This document shows, piece by piece, positions 40,966-49,768 of a DNA stretch of 64,000 bases. Origin of the DNA: Marinobacter sp. HL-58 (GTDB lineage Bacteria; Pseudomonadota; Gammaproteobacteria; Pseudomonadales; Oleiphilaceae); assembly GCF_001314605.1 (NCBI RefSeq), contig NZ_LIHP01000019.1:1-64000 (forward strand), read 5' to 3'. How positions within the stretch are numbered: position 1 is the stretch's first letter; each line of letters starts with the position of its first letter. A program made the position numbers and the translations under genes. The notes under the pieces were generated by a model, which was not told the DNA's origin, made no database searches, and was given only the letters and a program-made list of their open reading frames with translations.

Positions 40966-41258
40966 TCCTATAATTAAAATCAATTAGTTAGATCCTAAAA
41001 TCTGGATTACCCACCAACCTACCCCTCAACCCTAAAACGATCAATTTTTAGCCACAACCTTCGTTCCCCAGCCACGTAATTTCTAAGACTTGCGACCGCC
41101 ATTTTCCAATAGACGCGATATCTCTCTGTTTTCAAACATATTCAAGCACACGGTCCGGCCAAAATCTATTTGCTTGCTAGAACGACGAAATGGGGTAACG
41201 TCGAAATAGGTCTCGAATGGCGTGACCAATTCAAGAAGCAAGCAGAGGATATTCCAAA
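40966..41258. other. AT-rich island edge, no gene seen
   Basis: 293 bases directly after the tRNA, more AT-rich than the core genes to the left, with no reading frame I can support. It probably contains the left attachment junction and the promoter for the next two small genes. I could not find a second copy of the tRNA 3' end inside the window. Confidence 0.5.
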
Positions 41259-41516
41259 ATGATGAAACACTTGATTGACCAGATTACCGACCTGCTCAAA
41301 CAGGCCAATGCACTGGCGGAGACTCTCGACAACTTCGAGCTGAGCAAAGCCGAAGTGCGGGTGTCGTGCTCGGACGGCACCAGCCTCGTGATCGGCGACA
41401 ATCTCCAGAATTACAGCGATGGCACTACCGGTGACAGCTCCTTGTCACACCTGACACCAGCGACCGCCAGCGCGGCGAACCAGCTGGGCACTATCAAAAA
41501 GAACGTCTGGTTCTGA
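41259..41516 (+). CDS. Hypothetical protein, 85 aa
   Basis: Not recognised. A small protein with an N-terminal amphipathic helix (MMKHLIDQITDLLKQANALAETL) followed by a polar region. No cysteines of note, no membrane segment. It pairs with the next gene (15-base gap) and the pair ends at a strong terminator, so they form a bicistronic unit at the island edge. Toxin-antitoxin or phage-related roles are possible but unsupported. Confidence 0.6.
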   Translation: MMKHLIDQITDLLKQANALAETLDNFELSKAEVRVSCSDGTSLVIGDNLQNYSDGTTGDSSLSHLTPATASAANQLGTIKKNVWF

Positions 41517-41531
41517 TCGGAGGGATTCAGT

Positions 41532-41747
41532 ATGGATTTCATGAAAAAAACCCAGAACCTAACCGCGACGCTCACCAAGGAATTCAATTGCGAGGAGATC
41601 AATCTCACCGTCCAGATGCGACGGGGAGAGGACTGGATTACGCTCGATCTCTTCCAGAATTCTGAGGAGCCAAATAAGTTCTACGCGACCGTTGACTACT
41701 CTTCCAGCCAACACGACGCGATTGGTACCGGACGAGTCCTACACTGA
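41532..41747 (+). CDS. Hypothetical protein, 71 aa
   Basis: Not recognised. The protein MDFMKKTQNLTATLTKEFNC... is probably mixed alpha/beta and has no known motif. A good ribosome site (GGAGG) precedes the ATG. It is the second gene of the two-gene unit, which ends in the hairpin at 41752-41794. Confidence 0.6.
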   Translation: MDFMKKTQNLTATLTKEFNCEEINLTVQMRRGEDWITLDLFQNSEEPNKFYATVDYSSSQHDAIGTGRVLH

Positions 41748-41751
41748 GACG

Positions 41752-41794
41752 AAATGCCCATCCTCCTATGACTAAAAGGCGAGGATGGGCATTT
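41752..41794. terminator. Strong stem-loop terminator, possibly bidirectional
   Basis: AAATGCCCATCCTC (41752-41765) pairs with GAGGATGGGCATTT (41781-41794) in a perfect 14-base stem with a 15-base loop, just after the 71 aa gene. A/T ends on both sides allow termination in either direction. It separates the small genes from the SIR2-HerA pair. Confidence 0.75.
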
Positions 41795-41965
41795 ACGTTT
41801 GTCGCTTTAAACCTATGTCCCTCTTGGATTTCAAAAACCATCCTCCCTGGTATATGCTGAGTCTCGCTCTGTCTGTAGCTACAGCTGTGCCCCCTCGCAG
41901 AGCCGCAGTCCCAGACAACTCAGAGCACAAAGCACACAAGAAAGTTGCGGAATACAGGGACGTTC

Positions 41966-42979
41966 ATGTCTGAATTCGATTTCAAGAAACAAGTGCAAGA
42001 TTATTTCGCAAAAGGCCCCGCCATAGTACTGGGTAGCGGTGCATCAGCTGCTTATGGGATACCTGGCATGGGCCAGCTCGGCACCCACCTCATCGCTACC
42101 GTACAAACAGACGATTTGAGTGGCGAAGAGATAGAGGGATGGTCTCTGTTCTGCAAACTCCTGGAACAGGACACAGGACTTGAGGAGGCGTTACACAGAG
42201 CAAGACTCAGTACTACCATAACATCTCGCGTTGTAGAAAGTACCTGGGAACTGATATGCCCAGCAGATGAGAAAGTATTTTTGGAGGGTGTGGCGGACAA
42301 TAATCGCTTTGCCCTCAGCGATCTTCTTAGACAGATCGTAAGAAGTGACATTAACGAGATATCTATAATAACAACCAATTACGACTGTCTGGCAGAATAT
42401 GCCTGTGAGCAAATTAAATTGCATCACTTCACGGGGTTTTCTTTCGGCGCTCTGAGAACCATGTCTCCTAAGGGCCGGGTCAGAACTGACAAACAGGCCA
42501 ACATTTGGAAAGTTCATGGCTCAATTGACTGGTTTGACGGGCCAGACAAGACAACCATTGGCCTTACTCGAAGCAGATCAATACCAGCCGCGCACGTCCC
42601 AAAGATAGTGACACCGGGCATTGAGAAATATCGACTAACCCATGGTGAACCCTTCAGAACAGTAATCCAAGAAGCTGACAGAGCAATAATGCGAGAAAAG
42701 AGCTACCTCTGCGTGGGCTTTGGATTTAACGACGAACATATTCAACCGAAGTTAAAAGATCGGTGCACAAGCGACCGCATTCCAATCACGGTCATAACCA
42801 GGGACTTAACTCAATCCGCCCGAGAATTCCTGCTCCAGGGTGATATTAAAAATTATATCGCTATTGAGCGCGGTGCCTCGGATGATGAATCAATCGTCTA
42901 TAGCTCGCTTGCCGATGAACCAATCGCGGTCCAAGAGAACCTTTGGAGCCTTGACGGCTTCAACACAATCATTATTTGA
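41966..42979 (+). CDS. SIR2-like NADase subunit of a SIR2-HerA defence system
   Basis: A 337 aa SIR2-fold protein. It has the nucleotide loop GSGAS (23-27), TTNYD (136-140) and the catalytic histidine in WKVHGS (H184). In studied SIR2-HerA (Nezha-type) systems the SIR2 subunit depletes NAD+ on phage infection and assembles with the HerA hexamer. The HerA-like gene follows after 11 bases. Start at ATG 41966; a frame from 41945 adds seven residues. A perfect 12-base palindrome CTGTAGCTACAG lies upstream at 41873-41884. Confidence 0.88.
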   Translation: MSEFDFKKQVQDYFAKGPAIVLGSGASAAYGIPGMGQLGTHLIATVQTDDLSGEEIEGWSLFCKLLEQDTGLEEALHRARLSTTITSRVVESTWELICPADEKVFLEGVADNNRFALSDLLRQIVRSDINEISIITTNYDCLAEYACEQIKLHHFTGFSFGALRTMSPKGRVRTDKQANIWKVHGSIDWFDGPDKTTIGLTRSRSIPAAHVPKIVTPGIEKYRLTHGEPFRTVIQEADRAIMREKSYLCVGFGFNDEHIQPKLKDRCTSDRIPITVITRDLTQSAREFLLQGDIKNYIAIERGASDDESIVYSSLADEPIAVQENLWSLDGFNTIII

Positions 42980-42990
42980 GGTGACACAGG

Positions 42991-44712
42991 ATGTCTTTAT
43001 TTGAATACACGGCTGAGGATGCATTGGGTACGGTCCTGGGTGTTGACACAGGGACAGTGACAGTGGAAGTCAAAGATGCCGACCACCTTCGAAGACTTCA
43101 GGTAAACCGACTGGTCGCCCTTCAGAGTAAGCCTGGACGACACATGATTGGTTCAATTACAAACGTCACTCGTAAGCGTCTTCCAGGGTTGGATGAGGAT
43201 ACTGACGAAGCTCAGGAGCTAAATCTCTGTAAAATCGCGCTCATTGGGACAATGTTTAATCGTGAAGGAGAAAAACGCAATGTCTTCCGCAGAACACTGG
43301 AGAGCGTCCCCGAAATCGATGCTTTGTGCTTCGCATTGGAGGGGCAAGAACTAACCGATTTCATGAGGACGCTCGCTAGCGTCGCTGCTGATGGCAGCTC
43401 ACTAAAACTAGGCACCTATACACTTGATGAAAATGCAGAGGCTTTTCTGAACGGTAATAAGTTTTTTCAGAGGCATGCATTCATTGGGGGGAGCACAGGT
43501 TCTGGAAAGTCGTGGACCACTGCAAAAATCTTGGAACAGATGTCTACTCTCGCCACGGTGAACGGAATCGTTTTTGATGTGCATGGGGAATATAAACCTC
43601 TCAAAGGAGACCGGATTCAACATCTGCGAATCGCGGGTCCGGAGGATATTGAGCAATCTAGGGGGCTGGAAGACAGTGTAATCCACCTGCCCTATTGGTT
43701 GCTTAGCTATGAGGCTTTGACATCTCTTTTTGTCGATCGGACTGATCAGAATGCCCCCAATCAGGCAATGATAATGGCACGGGAAATCAACGCATCAAAG
43801 CAGCGTTATCTCCAAAACAAAGGCAAGGATGATGTTCTTGCCAATTTCACGATCGATAGCCCCGTTCCGTTTGGGCTAGAGGAGTTTCTGGATAGCCTGC
43901 GGGAAATCAATGAAGAGATGATCCCGGGTGCCAAAGCTGGCACTACCAAACAGGGCGATTTCCACGGCAAACTTTCCAGAATGATCTCGCGGCTAGAAAA
44001 TAAAACCTCTGATCGTCGACTTGGCTTCATGTTCCAAGGTGGTCCCGCGACACTGGAGTTTGATTGGTTGCAACTACTAACCGAAACGTTAATGGGTGCC
44101 GCGTCTGAGACAGCGTCAGGCGGCGTAACGATTGTGGATTTTTCAGAGGTTCCTTCGGACGTTTTACCGCTGGTGGTTTCACTTGTTGCTCGAATGGCTT
44201 TTTCGATTCAGCAATGGACGCCTCCCGATGCTCGACACCCACTTGCTATCCTGTGTGATGAGGCTCATGTCTATATGCCGCAACGAGGGCAAGCATCTTC
44301 TGCAGATAACGTTTCTCTCGATATTTTCGAGAAAATCGCTAAGGAAGGTCGAAAGTACGGTCTCGGATTAGTAGTGATTAGCCAGCGCCCTTCTGAAGTA
44401 AACAAAACACTGATCAGTCAGTGCAGCAATTTCGTCTCAATGCGATTAACCAACGCCGAGGACCAACAAGTTGTGAAGAGATTGCTTCCCGACAGCCTCG
44501 GCGGCTTCAGCGATATTCTTCCTACTTTGGATACTGGCGAAGCCCTGGTCGTGGGAGACGCAAGCCTTTTGCCAACACGAATAAGAGTGGACGAGCCATT
44601 AAATAAGCCCAACAGTGGAACCGTCGATTTCTGGACCGAATGGCAAGCGCCTGTTGCTAAAAATCGATTAAAGTCTGCTATTGATAACTGGAGAAAACAA
44701 ACACTACAGTAA
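42991..44712 (+). CDS. HerA-like ATPase subunit of a SIR2-HerA defence system
   Basis: A 573 aa HerA/FtsK-superfamily ATPase: N-terminal beta-barrel, Walker A GSTGSGKS (167-174), Walker B with DEAH (423-426), and the late VVISQRPSEV sensor segment. Bacterial HerA homologues form DNA-pumping hexamers. Beside a SIR2 gene they form a known anti-phage pair. The 11-base spacing supports one operon. The gene ends ahead of a spacer holding a 22-base palindrome. Confidence 0.88.
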   Translation: MSLFEYTAEDALGTVLGVDTGTVTVEVKDADHLRRLQVNRLVALQSKPGRHMIGSITNVTRKRLPGLDEDTDEAQELNLCKIALIGTMFNREGEKRNVFRRTLESVPEIDALCFALEGQELTDFMRTLASVAADGSSLKLGTYTLDENAEAFLNGNKFFQRHAFIGGSTGSGKSWTTAKILEQMSTLATVNGIVFDVHGEYKPLKGDRIQHLRIAGPEDIEQSRGLEDSVIHLPYWLLSYEALTSLFVDRTDQNAPNQAMIMAREINASKQRYLQNKGKDDVLANFTIDSPVPFGLEEFLDSLREINEEMIPGAKAGTTKQGDFHGKLSRMISRLENKTSDRRLGFMFQGGPATLEFDWLQLLTETLMGAASETASGGVTIVDFSEVPSDVLPLVVSLVARMAFSIQQWTPPDARHPLAILCDEAHVYMPQRGQASSADNVSLDIFEKIAKEGRKYGLGLVVISQRPSEVNKTLISQCSNFVSMRLTNAEDQQVVKRLLPDSLGGFSDILPTLDTGEALVVGDASLLPTRIRVDEPLNKPNSGTVDFWTEWQAPVAKNRLKSAIDNWRKQTLQ

Positions 44713-45009
44713 CTCGTTAATCTATTGGGTTCTATTTAACTCAATAAGCGGTTTTGGCGCTGTCCCTTGTCCAAAAATCTGGGAAAGGGTCGGTTAACGG
44801 GTCTATCGACATCCAGCGACGATCTGACTACTTGACCATGGTATGGTATTCCCCGGGGAATACCAACTAGCTTTAAGAATATTGTCCATAGGCCAAGCTA
44901 ATACACAGAATCGAAACGCTTCGAATACGTGGCCTGAGATTGGTTGTCTCAGACAACGTCACAAGGCCATCCAAGCTCGCTTAATCTTTAAATATCTGTG
45001 ATTAACGCC
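44713..45009. other. Spacer with a perfect 22-base palindrome, no gene seen
   Basis: 297 bases between the convergent HerA and TIR-like genes. A perfect palindrome occupies 44844-44865, each half being TGGTATTCCCC or its complement. No U-run adjoins it, so it does not look like an ordinary terminator. It could be an operator, a nuclease or methylase site, or an island scar. Confidence 0.6.
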
Positions 45010-46272
45010 TCACTTAGGCGAGATGATGCGAATCCAGTCCGACACAGCCTTGGAGGTCTCTTTCATATCTGGCTGCAACTCCGCTCTTTGAATCAGGCTG
45101 TCTTGCACCATTGGGTCAAATAATCCATCAGATATTTCTGCGTCATGAATCAGCAAGGTCTGCTTCCCTTGAGCAATACCAATTCCAGCCTCAATTTGAT
45201 TCCATGGTGTAGACACAAATGCGGACTCTATAACCCTATGATCATCTGTCCCCATCCTATATTCGCCATCTCTTATTAGAATAGAGCGAAAGCCAAAAAC
45301 AATAACCCCGGAACAACCACCAATCATTTCATTCAATTTTGTTATTACGTTTGCTGACTCGTATTCACCACGACCCAACTCAACGACATCAACCCCATCA
45401 CTAACAAGCTTATACTTTACAATATCAGATATATTCTTTTGTCTTAAATCCAGAATTCCAGGCCTACTTACAAATACTTTTTTTGATTCCGCGCTTTCTG
45501 AATTCCAACAATCGAATTCAGATTCATACCCTGCCGGAAAAGTGTTTCCTTGACCGATACAGCCATCAAACTTAGCTTTATCAATATTTATCGCATCCTT
45601 AAAGTTGGCGTTGAAAATTTTTGAATTTGAAAAGTTAGCGCCGTCGAGATCTGCCCCTCTAAAATCTGTATTAAAAATGGCAGACGACTGGAAATTTGCG
45701 CCTCGAAGATTGGTGTCACGCAAAGTAGCGCCAGATAAATTTGCTTCGTAAAATTGCGCATTTTCTAAGCAAACTTCTCTTAAGCTAGCACCAGAGAGGT
45801 TTGCTTGGAAGAAGTCAGCTCTTGAAAAATCAAGAAATTTTTTCTTATCACTTATATATGCCTTAGATAGATTAACTCTTTGCAGATCAGCCTCTATCAA
45901 AAATTCATTGGGCACATACCTTAAATTGTCAGCCAAAATCTTCTGGAGGTTACTAGTTGGCATAATCTTCAGGAAAGCCGAAGTAACCTCTAAGCAGTCT
46001 TTAGCATAAGGCATTTTGTTGACGCCAAATTCAGTAGTAGAGTTTAAGAATCGGCGTAGCTGTATAGCTGCAGCAACTCTAGAGTCAGTACTACCAGAGC
46101 TTATTTGGTCAACGATACTACGAAAATGATTTCCTATTATTGCAACCTGCTCCTTAGCAACAGTTTTCTTGAACCTGTAAAGCAGAAAAAGAATTACGGG
46201 AACAGAGATAGAAACTAATGAAATTACATTAGCCAGCAAATCATCCGACAAAAACTCCAGAAAACCTTCCAC
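45010..46272 (-). CDS. Membrane-anchored pentapeptide-repeat protein with TIR-like C-terminal domain
   Basis: A 420 aa protein in three parts. A single hydrophobic segment (about 15-34) is followed by a basic stop (YRFKK). A pentapeptide-repeat stretch (about 127-235) has repeats such as ANLSG, ATLRD, ANFQS and ADLDG. The C-terminal part (about 264-410) begins KKVFVSRPG and contains WNQIEAGIGIAQG, where E361 resembles the catalytic glutamate of TIR-like NADases. Start is GTG at 46272 with AAAGGA upstream. It lies 32 bases behind hsdR on the same strand and is clearly AT-richer than hsdR. Effector function is inferred, not shown. Confidence 0.65.
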   Translation of the reverse strand: MEGFLEFLSDDLLANVISLVSISVPVILFLLYRFKKTVAKEQVAIIGNHFRSIVDQISSGSTDSRVAAAIQLRRFLNSTTEFGVNKMPYAKDCLEVTSAFLKIMPTSNLQKILADNLRYVPNEFLIEADLQRVNLSKAYISDKKKFLDFSRADFFQANLSGASLREVCLENAQFYEANLSGATLRDTNLRGANFQSSAIFNTDFRGADLDGANFSNSKIFNANFKDAINIDKAKFDGCIGQGNTFPAGYESEFDCWNSESAESKKVFVSRPGILDLRQKNISDIVKYKLVSDGVDVVELGRGEYESANVITKLNEMIGGCSGVIVFGFRSILIRDGEYRMGTDDHRVIESAFVSTPWNQIEAGIGIAQGKQTLLIHDAEISDGLFDPMVQDSLIQRAELQPDMKETSKAVSDWIRIISPK

Positions 46273-46304
46273 TATTATTCCTTTATCATTTCAGACTGGG
46301 ATAA

Positions 46305-48707
46305 TTAATACAGTTCCCTCTGGAACCCTACAAACACTTCCCGGATATTGCCCACCGGCCCCAGCTCACGCACAGCATCACCAATACTGTGATACTTCAG
46401 CTCAATCAGCTGCGGCAGTTTATCCGGGTCTAATTCCGTCACGCCTCTGGCGACGTAATGGTCCAGCACAAACTCCAGAAATTCGTGTTGCTGATAATTA
46501 TGTTGGCTATAGATTTGCTCCTTGTGAGCGGCCACACGCTCTGATCGGCTGATGGGAGGCATATTGAAAGCAATAAAGGCCAACACATCATAGATATCGC
46601 TGTTTTCGGCCTCAATCATCTTGCCGATCTCTCTCAGCTGCTCTAGGCCATAACCCTTTTCTTCAAGCCCTTCCAGCAGCTTCTTGCGGGTATCTGGCTT
46701 GCTCCAGATCTCACGCAACTTATCCTCGTTGGCAAACCACTCTGGCAAGTCACCATACAGGCGCTGGACAAAATCGGCGGCCGACATCGGCTTACCATCC
46801 GGGCTCCAGAAACTGGTGGCGCTCATGTGCTGGATCGTTCGCTCTTTGCCATCCGCCAGCTTGACTTTCACTTTCTGTTTCTTCTCACATACACACGGGC
46901 GCTCACCGCATATCCCACAAGGTTCCGGAGGTTCTTTCTCGCAAACACAAGGGCGCTGCTCGCAGACCGGGCAGGGTTTGGGTGGTTCAACGGCGCACTT
47001 GCATGGGGCTTCACCACACACGCTGCAGGGTTCGGGCGGAATTGGCTCGCCATCCCATTCCGGATCGCTGAAGTGTTCATGCGCCCGCACGAAATCATAA
47101 ATGGTGAAGTAATCCTTCCCTTCAAACAGCCGCGTGCCCCTGCCAATGATCTGTTTGAACTCGATCATTGAGTTCACCGGGCGCATCAAGACAATATTGC
47201 GCACATTGCGAGCATCCACACCGGTCGAGAGCTTCTGGGAGGTAGTCAGGATGGTCGGAATGGTTTTCTCGTTGTCCTGAAACTGTTTCAGAAACCGCTC
47301 GCCCTCTGCCCCATCATCAGCCGTGACGCGCTCACAGTAATGCGGATCTTTATTGGCTTTCATTTGATTGATGAGGTCTCTAACCGCCAGAGCATGTTCC
47401 TGGGTGGCGCAGAACACGATAGTTTTTTCGCGCTGGTCGATCTGGTCCATAAACACACGGACCCGGTATTTCTCCCGCGCCTCAATCTCTATCAGCCGGT
47501 TAAAATCGGGTTCAGTGTAGCGCTTGCCCTCCTCTATCTCGCCTTCCACCACATCGTCGTCACTGGTGTAGATGTAATCATCCAGCGTGGTGGCAATCTG
47601 TTTGACCTTGAAGGGTGTCAGGTAGCCGTCGTTAATGCCTTCCTTCAGGGAATAGACATACACCGGCTCACCAAAATAGGCGTAGGTATCGGCGTTGTTA
47701 TCACGCTTGGGTGTTGCGGTAAGGCCAAGCTGAACCGCGGGGCTGAAATACTCCAGAATGCCCCGCCAGTTGCTTTCATCGTTGGCACCACCCCGGTGGC
47801 ACTCATCAATGATAATGAAGTCGAAAAAGTCTGGCGGGTAGTCGCCAAAGTTCGGTGCCGGATCGCCGTTTTCATCCCGACCGGTCATAAAGGTCTGGAA
47901 AATGGTGAAGAAGATACTGCCATTCTTTGGCACACGTCCCTTCTTGCGAATGGTCTCGGGATCTATGCGAACCAAAGCATCCTGTGGGAACGCAGAGAAA
48001 TCATTGAACGCCTGATTGGCCAGGATGTTCCGGTCCGCCAGAAACAGAATGCGTGGCCGGCGACCGGGTTCTCCAGACATCTGGGCCGACCGGCTCCAGC
48101 GGGCATGAAACAGCTTCCAGGCGATCTGAAAGGCAATGGCGGTTTTGCCGGTGCCAGTGGCCAGGGTCAAAAGCACACGGTCGCGCCCTTCGGCAATGGC
48201 CTCCAGAGCCTGTGTGATGGCGTTATGCTGATAGTAGCGTGGCTCCCAGAAGCCACCCTTGTCTTCAAACGGCACGGCACCGAAGCGCTCACGCCAGATA
48301 TTATGCTTCGCAAACGTCTCGGCCCAGAGTTCTTCTGGCGAAGGGTAGCCCTCTACCGGGCCCTCCGCACCTGTGGCCAGATCCACGCGGTAGATTCCAT
48401 CACCGTTGGTGCTGTAGGCAAAACGAGCCTGCAGTCGTTCTGCATAGCGTTTGGCCTGGGCCAGCCCTTCGGTCACCGGCAGAGCACGCTTCTTGGCTTC
48501 GATAACCGCCAGCTTCTGACCTTTGTAGATCAGTACATAATCGGCAATATCCGATTGGCCACGCCGGCCGCCTCCCTGAAGCCTCCCCGGCGCAATCACT
48601 TCCCGGCGAATACGGCTGGCATCCACGACTCCCCAGCCGGCATTTTTCAGTGCCGGGTCAATCAATTCAGCGCGGGTTTCAGCTTCATTGAGTGCTGCGT
48701 GGCTCAC
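46305..48707 (-). CDS. hsdR: Type I restriction enzyme R subunit (HsdR)
   Basis: An 800 aa restriction and translocation subunit. The N-terminal nuclease has Asp56 and EAK (70-72) of a PD-(D/E)xK site; the helicase has Walker A ATGTGKT (183-189), DECH (301-304) and LTATPKR. A cysteine-rich insert (about 559-609) holds three 18-residue repeats of the type PCxxC(G/E)xxPCxC, twelve cysteines in all. The GTG start overlaps the preceding gene by four bases. Order in the operon: hsdM, hsdS, RhuM-Doc, hsdR. Confidence 0.95.
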   Translation of the reverse strand: MSHAALNEAETRAELIDPALKNAGWGVVDASRIRREVIAPGRLQGGGRRGQSDIADYVLIYKGQKLAVIEAKKRALPVTEGLAQAKRYAERLQARFAYSTNGDGIYRVDLATGAEGPVEGYPSPEELWAETFAKHNIWRERFGAVPFEDKGGFWEPRYYQHNAITQALEAIAEGRDRVLLTLATGTGKTAIAFQIAWKLFHARWSRSAQMSGEPGRRPRILFLADRNILANQAFNDFSAFPQDALVRIDPETIRKKGRVPKNGSIFFTIFQTFMTGRDENGDPAPNFGDYPPDFFDFIIIDECHRGGANDESNWRGILEYFSPAVQLGLTATPKRDNNADTYAYFGEPVYVYSLKEGINDGYLTPFKVKQIATTLDDYIYTSDDDVVEGEIEEGKRYTEPDFNRLIEIEAREKYRVRVFMDQIDQREKTIVFCATQEHALAVRDLINQMKANKDPHYCERVTADDGAEGERFLKQFQDNEKTIPTILTTSQKLSTGVDARNVRNIVLMRPVNSMIEFKQIIGRGTRLFEGKDYFTIYDFVRAHEHFSDPEWDGEPIPPEPCSVCGEAPCKCAVEPPKPCPVCEQRPCVCEKEPPEPCGICGERPCVCEKKQKVKVKLADGKERTIQHMSATSFWSPDGKPMSAADFVQRLYGDLPEWFANEDKLREIWSKPDTRKKLLEGLEEKGYGLEQLREIGKMIEAENSDIYDVLAFIAFNMPPISRSERVAAHKEQIYSQHNYQQHEFLEFVLDHYVARGVTELDPDKLPQLIELKYHSIGDAVRELGPVGNIREVFVGFQRELY

Positions 48708-49708
48708 TCACCCTCCTCGGCCAGCATGTTCATGATCAGGCGGATCATGGTATCTTTGTTTGCAGGGTCAGACTCAGCCACCAGCAGCGTCAGCGCTGCA
48801 AGCCCCACATCGTTAACCACTGGCTCTCCACGGACGTTAAACAGCCGACTGTTACGGTGGAGAAAGTCCACAAACAGAAAGGCTGCGCTGCGCTTGTTGC
48901 CATCAGCGAACGGGTGGTTCTTGATTACAAAGTACAACAAATGTGCCGCCTTTGCCTCCACACTGGGATAAGCCGGTTCCCCGAAGACGGACTGGTCCAG
49001 GTTGCCCAGCAGCGAAGCCAAGCCATCCCCCCGGTCTCGGGCGAACAGTTCCGTGGCTTCGCGACGGGCCATTAGCTCGCCCTTCAAACTATTCAGACCT
49101 GCCCGGGCCTGCTCCAGGGACGGCAATGTGCCTCCGGCCTGCGCCTGCGGATCGGTAAGCAGGCCCTCGTCGTAGCGTTGCAGAAGAAGAAAGGTCTGGG
49201 CGTAGCGGCTAACGATGTCCACCAGGCCGCGACCGCTGTCGGTATCCAGCGAGGGACTCTGGGCGGCCTTGCGAACCAGAGTCAGGGCCGCTTCCAGTTC
49301 CTGGGCGTTTTCTTCAAAGCGCTGGCGGTTCAGGGTCCAGCCCTGGGTGAGGTGCTCGCGCAGAGTACGAGTGGCCCACTGGCGAAACCGGGTCGCCCTG
49401 GTGGAATTGACGCGATAACCCACCGAAATAATAGCATCGAGATTGTAGAGTTCTATATCCCGCCTGACCCGGCGATTGCCCTCTTGTTGAACTGTTGCAT
49501 TTTTTGCAACAGTTGCCTCTTTCTCCAGTTCACCCTCTTTATAGATGTTTCGCAGGTGCCTAGAAATAACCGATTTATCCCGTTCAAACACTTCAGCTAG
49601 TTGCTGCAAGCTCAACCAGACAGTCTCCTGATCGGCATCCAGGCGCACTTCGACCGCCTGATCAGCGCTTTCGTAAATGACGATGGGGGGGCTTTTTTCT
49701 TCAGTCAT
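48704..49708 (-). CDS. RhuM-like protein with C-terminal Fic/Doc domain
   Basis: A 334 aa fusion. The N-terminal half is RhuM-like (VWLSLQQLAEVFERDKSVISRHLRN, helix-turn-helix-like; NLDAIISVGYRVNS). The C-terminal half is a Fic/Doc fold with HPFADGNKR at 265-273. Fic AMP-transferases normally have GNGR; the NKR form is that of Doc, which is a kinase of EF-Tu. The gene sits between hsdS and hsdR, overlaps hsdR by four bases, and is translated with the RM genes. Its role in restriction is unknown. Confidence 0.88.
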   Translation of the reverse strand: MTEEKSPPIVIYESADQAVEVRLDADQETVWLSLQQLAEVFERDKSVISRHLRNIYKEGELEKEATVAKNATVQQEGNRRVRRDIELYNLDAIISVGYRVNSTRATRFRQWATRTLREHLTQGWTLNRQRFEENAQELEAALTLVRKAAQSPSLDTDSGRGLVDIVSRYAQTFLLLQRYDEGLLTDPQAQAGGTLPSLEQARAGLNSLKGELMARREATELFARDRGDGLASLLGNLDQSVFGEPAYPSVEAKAAHLLYFVIKNHPFADGNKRSAAFLFVDFLHRNSRLFNVRGEPVVNDVGLAALTLLVAESDPANKDTMIRLIMNMLAEEGE

Positions 49709-49768
49709 ACCATTTCTCTATCCTTGAGACTTTTCACTTGAAACCCGTTGCATGGCCGGTGGCTTGGC

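Noticed and set aside
47340..48971. Long open frame (543 aa) antisense to hsdR
   Set aside because: It lies opposite the well-supported hsdR and RhuM-Doc genes and has no recognisable motif; it is the mirror of their codon bias.
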